The notes under the pieces are model-generated. The model did no database searches, was not told the origin of the DNA, and worked only from the letters and a program-made list of their open reading frames with translations. From positions 1 through 47,334 of the forward strand of contig JAUSES010000073.1 of the NCBI GenBank assembly GCA_030649835.1: a stretch of 47,334 nt of DNA, given 5' to 3'. Of this stretch, positions 41,684-47,334 are shown in pieces (the stretch's first letter is position 1; each line of letters begins with the position of its first letter). The stretch is from a bacterium. Lineage in GTDB: Bacteria > Patescibacteriota > Minisyncoccia > Phycocordibacterales > UBA1550. A program made the translations under genes and the position numbers.

Positions 41684-42379
41684 CTAGTTGGTCGTACTAT
41701 CATCATAACCGAGGCGGAACATCGCCATAGGGCGCGCATTATAAACGACCTCTTGTCCATAATTGTTCTTTTTAACCCAGTCTTGAGCTAATCCATACAA
41801 TGATTGTGGCGATATTGGGTTTGCGAAGCTAGGGGGGCCAAGGTCTTCGCCAAAATCTATAGCAAACACATTTTGCCCATCTGTTCGTAAGTCACTAAAT
41901 GCATCAGTGGGGCTAAATTTATATTTAGCCAGCACCCCCGCATAATAAAATACTTGATCAATGAGTTTGTCATTATTTATCTCAGACTTTTGTAGTTGCT
42001 CTGCCAAGCTATGTTGCACAAACTGTTCAAGGATGACTCCCTGCCCAGCAAAGAACAACGTAGGCGTAAATACCCCAGCATCATTTAGCAGATGCCTTCG
42101 CGAAAGCCGATCATTTAGAAGATCATCTAAAGTACGCGACGGGGAATAGGCTACAACGGCTTTAAGGATCAGCTCGCGGCAAAAACCTGAGGAGCTGACG
42201 ATGCAAAAGGGAAAAATGTACGTCTCAGCACCGCCACGCTTCCAGTCGCCATAAGTTTTCACCGTTATGTTGTCGTGACCAACCGGGATAAGATTTAAAA
42301 CTGAAATAGCTTCGTTGACTGTCCTAGAGTTGGTTAACTTCAGAAGTTCTTCTTCAATACTCCATTCTTGTGCGCCCAT
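41684..42379 (-). CDS. Small kinase-fold (APH/choline-kinase-like) protein
   Basis: About 231 residues. The order Lys (LILKAVVAY, Lys74), hinge VILEQFV (Glu119), catalytic-loop-like SDLRTDGQNVFA (Asp164, Asn171) and AIDFGEDLG (Asp176) follows the kinase fold used by aminoglycoside and choline phosphotransferases. The His before the catalytic Asp is Ser. It is shorter than typical APH enzymes. It could phosphorylate a nucleoside, a small molecule or a protein. The start overlaps the end of the phosphoesterase gene region (GTG at 42382 or ATG at 42379), so translation is coupled. Confidence 0.6.
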   Translation of the reverse strand: MGAQEWSIEEELLKLTNSRTVNEAISVLNLIPVGHDNITVKTYGDWKRGGAETYIFPFCIVSSSGFCRELILKAVVAYSPSRTLDDLLNDRLSRRHLLNDAGVFTPTLFFAGQGVILEQFVQHSLAEQLQKSEINNDKLIDQVFYYAGVLAKYKFSPTDAFSDLRTDGQNVFAIDFGEDLGPPSFANPISPQSLYGLAQDWVKKNNYGQEVVYNARPMAMFRLGYDDSTTN

Positions 42380-42382
42380 CAC

Positions 42383-44173
42383 CTAGTCAATAGAAGGGTT
42401 GGAGTGGAATTGGGGTTGAAATTTAAATTTTTCTGGTGGCATATCAAACTCCAAATTATTTGGTACGTATTTGTGAATTTCGCACTCTAACCCCTTGGAA
42501 AATGGCTTGTATAGACGGATAATATTCCCCACCCCGTCTGGCAAATCTTTAGAGCCTGCAGTGCCGGCTCCAAGAATACCCATGGGTAATATTTTCTTCT
42601 TCTCAAAATCATATATCCCGCATAAGGAAGTGAAACATGTATGCTGGTGCCCATGCATGACAAAATGTGTTCCAGCTTTCGCAAAATATTTTTCTGCGTC
42701 AAATGCATCTAGTATAAATCCGTATCTATCGGATAGCGCATAATTAGCCACCGGTTTAATATGATGATGCATTACAACAAAATTCATTTCTTCCCTCTCT
42801 AATAATTTGTCCTGGGTTAACCCATCCTTATTTAAGAGAGCAATGTAGTCCTTGTAAAAAATATGCCCGCCCAAATACCCATTTTCGGGTGTGCCCACTC
42901 CATTGTGTCTGTATGAATTTAAACATGCAAAGCGAACCAACCAACCATTAACCAATCGAAATTGCCTAAATGAATTTGATTCAGAAGTTTTTATTTCATA
43001 GAAGGTATCCACAAATTTTCGATAATGAGCTTCAGCATCTCGACGCTCCCTAGAAATTTTCAGAAAACGCTTATCTAAAATAGCCCTATTTAACCCTTTT
43101 AAACTTTCCTTTTGATGTCGCTGCGAAGCATTAGTTAGTATTTTATGTTTTTCCGTTAAAGTTAAGGTCGTTAAGTAGTCTCCCTCGAAGTATTTTTCAC
43201 TTTTTTTAAATAGCTCTTTATTTTCAAGTACACGGTTAAGCCATTTGATAGAATATTCTTTCTTCGGTAGCCTGCTGTAGCTTTTGTATATATCGTCACA
43301 AAATCGATGAAATTCCTCTAGAGGCAAATCACTAAAATCTTTATCATAATAATTATAGTCATCACGAGTTAAATCGTGATTTCCAGGAACCATTACTACT
43401 TGGGATTTCTGTATCTTTAGCTTGTCACATAGCTGCTCAATCGCGGTTTTGGCAACATTAAAATCTACCCCGTCTTTTCCGCCACCGCGCGATACAATGT
43501 CTCCTGAAATTACAAGAACACCGATTTTTTTAAATTCCAGCCTTGTTTCGATGTATTCCGCTAATGTCGTTGAGAATTGTTCTGTGCCAAAACCATGATC
43601 CTTGCCGTAGTGTGTATCTGATATATGAAGTATCCACTCACCGTTAGTTGTAATTGGTTCTTTGTCTATGTACGTTCCGATTTCTGGCGTTGGACGGCAC
43701 ACCGTTGTTTGATCGAGCTTATCGGTAAGGCAAATGTTCTTTACAGCTACGATAGTGGCGTCACAATTAGCAACGCCACCAAATTGTTCTTCAAAGTCCC
43801 TGGTCTCTACCAGATTGATTTCTGACAACTTGAACCATGCGGATAATTCCGCTTTGGCATAGTAAGTTGGGGTTAAATTTTGATTCGGTGACGAAATGGC
43901 TTCGGCATTAACGCTACCAATTCTAATTTCCATACATTTGGCACTATAACCACGGTTTTCATTGCGATCATATAAGCCGATTACTATGGGCGCTTTGCCA
44001 GAGATCGTGCGTAGAAGTTCGAGGGGGATTTCTTCTTCTGGCCTCTTGAACCAGCCCCACCAGACAGTTCTCTCATTGTGCAGTATTTGACTGTGTGCCT
44101 CGATAGCGGGATGGTCAGGGTTAAAGTTATCACGAAACCTAAGAATAACTGTTTTGATTTCATTGTTTCCCAT
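42383..44173 (-). CDS. Large calcineurin-like metallophosphoesterase with N-terminal domain
   Basis: 596 residues. Residues 1-175 form a domain I do not recognise (contains HNERTVWWGWFKRPEEEIP). Then the five metallophosphoesterase motifs: HISDTHYG (183-190), VISGDIVSRG (Asp225), VPGNHDL (Asn265, His266), VVMHHH (469-471) and MHGHQH (His509, His511). A helical insertion of about 150 residues lies between motifs III and IV. All metal ligands are present, so it should hydrolyse phosphoester bonds in nucleotides, nucleic acids or proteins. Good ribosome-binding site GGGAGGGG. Central member of the operon. Confidence 0.82.
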   Translation of the reverse strand: MGNNEIKTVILRFRDNFNPDHPAIEAHSQILHNERTVWWGWFKRPEEEIPLELLRTISGKAPIVIGLYDRNENRGYSAKCMEIRIGSVNAEAISSPNQNLTPTYYAKAELSAWFKLSEINLVETRDFEEQFGGVANCDATIVAVKNICLTDKLDQTTVCRPTPEIGTYIDKEPITTNGEWILHISDTHYGKDHGFGTEQFSTTLAEYIETRLEFKKIGVLVISGDIVSRGGGKDGVDFNVAKTAIEQLCDKLKIQKSQVVMVPGNHDLTRDDYNYYDKDFSDLPLEEFHRFCDDIYKSYSRLPKKEYSIKWLNRVLENKELFKKSEKYFEGDYLTTLTLTEKHKILTNASQRHQKESLKGLNRAILDKRFLKISRERRDAEAHYRKFVDTFYEIKTSESNSFRQFRLVNGWLVRFACLNSYRHNGVGTPENGYLGGHIFYKDYIALLNKDGLTQDKLLEREEMNFVVMHHHIKPVANYALSDRYGFILDAFDAEKYFAKAGTHFVMHGHQHTCFTSLCGIYDFEKKKILPMGILGAGTAGSKDLPDGVGNIIRLYKPFSKGLECEIHKYVPNNLEFDMPPEKFKFQPQFHSNPSID

Positions 44174-44189
44174 ACCCCTCCCGTTAATG

Positions 44190-45359
44190 TCAGGTTTTAT
44201 TAGTTACGACCAAGCACTGATGGTTGCTGTCCCACCAAAGAATATCGCGATCTCTACGATCATGGCGGCTGATACTCAAGAAGCTTTCTAGCCGCGAGGG
44301 CTGGTGTCCAATAAACTCGCCAAGGTTCCCTCTAAAAACGACCGCAGTATTTCGGTCGCCATACCTTGCCCAACATTGCGGCTCCAAGTTAAATTTTGTG
44401 GCTTGGTTTTTAGCTCGATGTGCATCAAATTTAAGGGCTCGCATCTCTGCCATTCTCCAATCAACAGGAGGAGTTGCAATGCCCTGCCGCTGCAATATTT
44501 TTTCCTCAAATCCGGGCATCAAAAAGCGCGCGATCATTGCGAGTTCGTTTTCTTGGCATCCCATGACCACCAATTCTTTTTGTAGTGCGAGTATGTCTTT
44601 TCTTGCTCCGTGGCGAGAGAGTTCTGGAAAAATGGGGCATAAGATTTGCCCTCCTTTCTTGCTTAGTATCGTGGTCGCACGAGCAAGAAAAGCGCGGTAA
44701 TAGTCCAAATACCATGGCGGATCCATAATGACCACGTCGGCAATATTTTCCAAGTGGTCTGGCAGGATGTCTTGCACGTCGTATGTTTGGCTTGAGAAGT
44801 CTGCCTTTTGATTACGCGCATAGCTGTCGATCATTTCCACTAGCGGAGTGTTTATATCTAGTAAAACGATTTTTCCTTGCCAGCCACGTTGAACAAGTTC
44901 AATGGCAATCGTTGGGCTTCCCAAACAACATATAGTTTTATCTGGCGAATTCTCCAAGTGCTTGCTGACATAATCGGCGATATTACGGGTAGTCTCGGGT
45001 GTAAAACGCCAGTCATAGTTTGCTGGGTGTTCTGGCGGCAAGCCTATTTCATCCGCTATTGCCAACCAACCATCTCTCGATATTTTCTCCGATACTTTCG
45101 TGCGCACCACCTCTAGTCCTTCGGAGCGCAGCAGGTCATCTATCACAGAAGGGAAGGCACCCAACATTTGTTCAAGGATGGCATTAAAATGCGGTGAGCC
45201 ATCGGGAGTATTCAGGTGGCGATATATACTCCGCAGACGTTCTCGCGCAAAAGACTCAAAAGTCTCTTCTTCGCTTGTAGGGGTAAGATTTGATCCTTCC
45301 TCGCAGGCGGCAATGCTTGCAGAGAAGTTATCTAATCGGATTGATCGAAAGTCGTTCAT
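44190..45359 (-). CDS. Rossmann-fold SAM-type transferase with DPPW motif (BpsA-like)
   Basis: 389 residues. A helical N-terminal part (1-120) precedes a SAM-type Rossmann fold: CLGSPTIAIELVQRGW (146-160), the acidic end of strand 2 IVLLDIN (Asp168) and VVIMDPPWYLDYYRAFLA (DPPW at 213-216). The order and the short GSPT loop in place of GxGxG resemble branched-chain polyamine synthase BpsA, which uses decarboxylated SAM and a DPPY motif; DPPW also occurs in amino methyltransferases such as N6-adenine enzymes. So it is a predicted methyl- or aminopropyl-transferase on an amino group. It overlaps the NUDIX gene by 4 nt (ATGA). Confidence 0.7.
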   Translation of the reverse strand: MNDFRSIRLDNFSASIAACEEGSNLTPTSEEETFESFARERLRSIYRHLNTPDGSPHFNAILEQMLGAFPSVIDDLLRSEGLEVVRTKVSEKISRDGWLAIADEIGLPPEHPANYDWRFTPETTRNIADYVSKHLENSPDKTICCLGSPTIAIELVQRGWQGKIVLLDINTPLVEMIDSYARNQKADFSSQTYDVQDILPDHLENIADVVIMDPPWYLDYYRAFLARATTILSKKGGQILCPIFPELSRHGARKDILALQKELVVMGCQENELAMIARFLMPGFEEKILQRQGIATPPVDWRMAEMRALKFDAHRAKNQATKFNLEPQCWARYGDRNTAVVFRGNLGEFIGHQPSRLESFLSISRHDRRDRDILWWDSNHQCLVVTNKT

Positions 45360-45946
45360 TTAGCGTATTTGCCCTTGTTTGGAAAAATCCAGGACTCGTC
45401 CGACAAATTTCGCACATCAAAGTCACCATAAGCAATATCCATCAAATATTGCTTGGTCATATTGCATTTTGCTTCTTGATAATTGGTAACCGATACAGCT
45501 GTCGGCGGTATAAAAAATCCTCTAATTGCAATAAGTGCATTTCTTACGTGCACTTCCATACCATAAATGGTGCGTTGGGTTTCTACATAATCAACAACCT
45601 CTTCAGGCAGTATCCACTCATGCTTGCTTGCACTAGTCTCATCTATAACGGTTTCAGGTGTGTCGGTTCTCGCGAGAAAAACCAAACCCTGCGTTGACGA
45701 CCCGTCTTTCCGAGTAAATTTATATGCCGACAGGAAATGAAGGTTCGTGAGATGAACAAGTCCGACTTCTTCTCCAAGTTCCCTTAACAATGCTTGGATT
45801 ACATCTTCGTTCGCATCCACCTTCCCCCCGGGGAATACCCACTGTCCACTATATTCTCCTGCTGTCGCAGGACGCTGGATAAAAAGAAATCTCCCCTCGT
45901 GTTCTACAAGTGCGGTAACTGCTATTGTGTGTTGAGTGCTTGTCAT
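45356..45946 (-). CDS. NUDIX hydrolase with C-terminal extension
   Basis: About 196 residues. The complete Nudix box (residues 41-63, GX5EX7REUXEEXGU) reads GKVDANEDVIQALLRELGEE and VGL, with all acidic metal ligands. NUDIX enzymes cleave nucleoside diphosphates linked to another group. The last 60 residues after the fold are extra. The start MTSTQHTIAV at 45946 is chosen because TAGAAT lies just upstream; a GTG at 45985 gives a longer version. First gene of the five-gene operon. Confidence 0.88.
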   Translation of the reverse strand: MTSTQHTIAVTALVEHEGRFLFIQRPATAGEYSGQWVFPGGKVDANEDVIQALLRELGEEVGLVHLTNLHFLSAYKFTRKDGSSTQGLVFLARTDTPETVIDETSASKHEWILPEEVVDYVETQRTIYGMEVHVRNALIAIRGFFIPPTAVSVTNYQEAKCNMTKQYLMDIAYGDFDVRNLSDESWIFPNKGKYAK

Positions 45947-46077
45947 AAATATTCTAGTAGTTGATTTGATAAAAAATGAATTCACCGTACTGAATTACCT
46001 TAATTTAATGCGTATTATAAAATAATTACTTACCCCCAAGTTTAGTAAAGCATATTGCCATATAAAAAACAATGACA

Positions 46078-46102
46078 AAACCCCCGCATCCAGCGGGGGT
46101 TT
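46078..46102 (-). terminator. Terminator of the RadC-like gene
   Basis: AAACCCCCGC and GCGGGGGTTT around a 5-nt loop, with a T-rich end on the minus strand. Lies about 9 nt beyond the RadC-like stop. Confidence 0.85.
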
Positions 46103-46110
46103 CACACTCA

Positions 46111-46677
46111 TCAAATTACCCCTCTCTCTGCCAGACTCACCACCTCCACGCCAGCCACCACAAAGTGATCCAGGACTTTTACATCCACAAGCGCAAGCGC
46201 CTGTTTCAGCGCATGCGTGAGCACCTCGTCTGCCTTGCTTGGCTCCGCCACTCCCGAAGGATGGTTGTGAGCAAAGATAACAGCGGCAGCATTGACTGCG
46301 AGAGATCGCTTTACCACCTCCCTTGGGTACACTGATGTTTGCGTGAGCGTACCACGGAAGAGCTCCTCGGTTGCAATAAGGCGATGTTGTGAATCCAGGA
46401 AAAGTGCGACAAACACTTCGTGCTCGCGGCCATTCAAAATTACTTTGAGATAGTCGCGTACTAAGTGGGGAGACGTGAGCGCATTCCCCTGAAACAAATT
46501 CTCTTCCAGGGAACGCCGTACTAACTCCCTTGCTATGGCAAGCTCAGGTACATAGTCCTCACTTCCTGATTCAATAAAGAGAAGAGTGCTGAGCGGTGTT
46601 TTGTACAGTTCCCGCGCTTTACGCTTCCCCAAGAGGAGTGCGAGTAAATCTTGATTTGAATGTTTCTGCATGGTCAT
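46111..46677 (-). CDS. RadC/JAB-domain protein
   Basis: About 188 residues. The JAB/MPN metalloprotease-like site is [16 protein letters not shown], with the two His and the Asp, preceded by [19 protein letters not shown], the RadC signature. The N-terminal half is a degenerate HhH region. RadC-type proteins are widespread on plasmids, integrative elements and next to defence genes; a role in recombination is unproven. The start at 46677 (MTMQKHSN) has AAAGGGA just upstream. It is closed off by its own terminator. Confidence 0.88.
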   Translation of the reverse strand: MTMQKHSNQDLLALLLGKRKARELYKTPLSTLLFIESGSEDYVPELAIARELVRRSLEENLFQGNALTSPHLVRDYLKVILNGREHEVFVALFLDSQHRLIATEELFRGTLTQTSVYPREVVKRSLAVNAAAVIFAHNHPSGVAEPSKADEVLTHALKQALALVDVKVLDHFVVAGVEVVSLAERGVI

Positions 46678-46795
46678 GTCGGTTCCCTTTCGTAAAGATT
46701 CATAAAGAACAGCCCGACACTCATAATTAACCATGTGAGACTTTTAAAAACGACGGGAGAATGTGACAGGTGGGCACGCTGGGGAGAGATATAAA

Positions 46796-46822
46796 AACCC
46801 GGCCATTTGGCCGGGTTGAAAA
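46796..46822 (-). terminator. Terminator of the ArdC-like gene
   Basis: AACCCGGCC pairs with GGCCGGGTT around a 4-nt loop; five T residues follow on the minus strand. Confidence 0.85.
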
Positions 46823-46828
46823 GGAGTG

Positions 46829-47334
46829 CTAGGACATCGCTTTTCTTCCTACGATATTTTTTGATGCAAGCTCACTGAGATAGCGGGTTGCAGTCATCGC
46901 AGCACTGGAAGCAGTAATGATCGCTGACTTCTCTTGCCTGAGCACAACAAGCCAACTGCGAAGATACGCGGCATGATCCATTCTTGGCGTGACACTGATG
47001 CCAAGATCGGCACAGAGAAATGCTGCACCGAGTTCGGCTACCAACTCTTCTATCGCATACGCACTGGTACCAAACCGTCCCGAGAGATCACGATTCAAGC
47101 GTTTTGTATTTCCCGTCCAGTGAATATGCTCATGGAGAAGTACTGAGTAAAATGACTCGGTTGCGGAGCTTGTTTCTGTTTCGATAAAACGGTGGGGTTT
47201 CGGCATATTGATACGGTCAAAGGCTTTGCTGTAGGAGGCGGTAACACCACCATAGCGTACCGTCGCACCTAAAGACGAGACGAACATATCCACAGATTCC
47301 AGCCGCTCAGTGAGGTCAAGTTGTGGTGTCTCGG
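46829..47334 (-). CDS. ArdC-like antirestriction / zincin-type protein (partial)
   Basis: The frame runs off the right edge of the window: codons before the ATG at 47293 continue as ETPQLDLTERLESVD, so the real start is outside. The visible 168 residues are the zincin half, with the metallopeptidase site LLHEHIHWTG (HExxH) and downstream EELVAELGAAFLCADL giving the third ligand. The N-terminal ssDNA-binding domain of ArdC is not in the window. Plasmids and conjugative elements use ArdC to protect incoming single-stranded DNA from host restriction. Confidence 0.85.
   Translation of the reverse strand, partial: ETPQLDLTERLESVDMFVSSLGATVRYGGVTASYSKAFDRINMPKPHRFIETETSSATESFYSVLLHEHIHWTGNTKRLNRDLSGRFGTSAYAIEELVAELGAAFLCADLGISVTPRMDHAAYLRSWLVVLRQEKSAIITASSAAMTATRYLSELASKNIVGRKAMS

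Noticed and set aside
1-47334. Recoded TGA (Gracilibacteria-like code)
   Set aside because: cysS and several other genes end in TGA at the family's normal C-terminus and no in-frame TGA interrupts conserved domains.
1-47334. tRNA, rRNA or CRISPR loci
   Set aside because: No T-loop pattern with matching acceptor stem, no rRNA core sequence and no regularly spaced direct repeats were seen.

Overview
This window most resembles a chromosome segment of an ultra-small Candidatus Patescibacteria (CPR) bacterium, probably of the Parcubacteria type. The support is indirect: several repair and cell-wall enzymes are trimmed (UvrC, a Mur ligase without its N-terminal domain, MutY without the usual C-terminal parts), genes are packed tightly, and small conserved families such as DUF1653, DUF4260 and an Ada-like zinc module sit among core genes. 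TGA is used as a normal stop, which argues against Gracilibacteria or Absconditabacteria. No rRNA, tRNA or CRISPR array was found.

From about 0.1 to 33 kb the content is core: cell wall (ftsW, murG, an EnvC-like M23 peptidase, a murE-like ligase, glmS), translation (gltX, cysS, rpmA, rplI, rplU), replication and repair (dnaB, recR, nth, mutY, uvrA, uvrC, rmuC), asnB, a CorA channel, an S41 protease, a GGDEF protein and a frameshifted yqeY. Most of these genes have no Shine-Dalgarno sequence. Instead an extended -10 element (TGnTAnnnT) lies about 5-9 nt before the start codon, which suggests leaderless mRNAs. Two short non-coding transcripts are predicted, near 22.2-22.4 kb and 25.8-25.9 kb, each with a strong TTGACA promoter and a terminator. 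Two families of palindromic dispersed repeats and several perfect palindromes fill the gaps.

From 33.1 to 34.7 kb are two signal-peptide beta-barrel proteins of outer-membrane type, unexpected in a lineage usually regarded as lacking an outer membrane. They are followed by a non-coding block at 34.8-35.2 kb holding three related imperfect hairpins and a bidirectional terminator. This block looks like the edge of an accessory island.

The island (35.5-47.3 kb, all genes on the minus strand) holds two candidate conflict operons and two mobile-element genes. The first operon encodes an SPPF-type DNA methyltransferase, a MORC/MutL-like GHKL ATPase, an XPB-like SF2 helicase and a PD-(D/E)xK-like nuclease; it is probably an ATP-dependent restriction-modification system. 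The second operon is the most novel item: a NUDIX hydrolase, a Rossmann enzyme with a DPPW motif resembling branched polyamine synthase, a large calcineurin-like phosphoesterase, a small APH/kinase-fold protein and a diverged nucleoside-diphosphate-kinase-like protein that keeps every catalytic residue but carries a large insertion. Together these look like a pathway that makes, activates and removes a modified nucleotide, or a nucleotide-based defence system; this is inference. RadC/JAB and ArdC-like antirestriction genes close the window, the latter running off its end.
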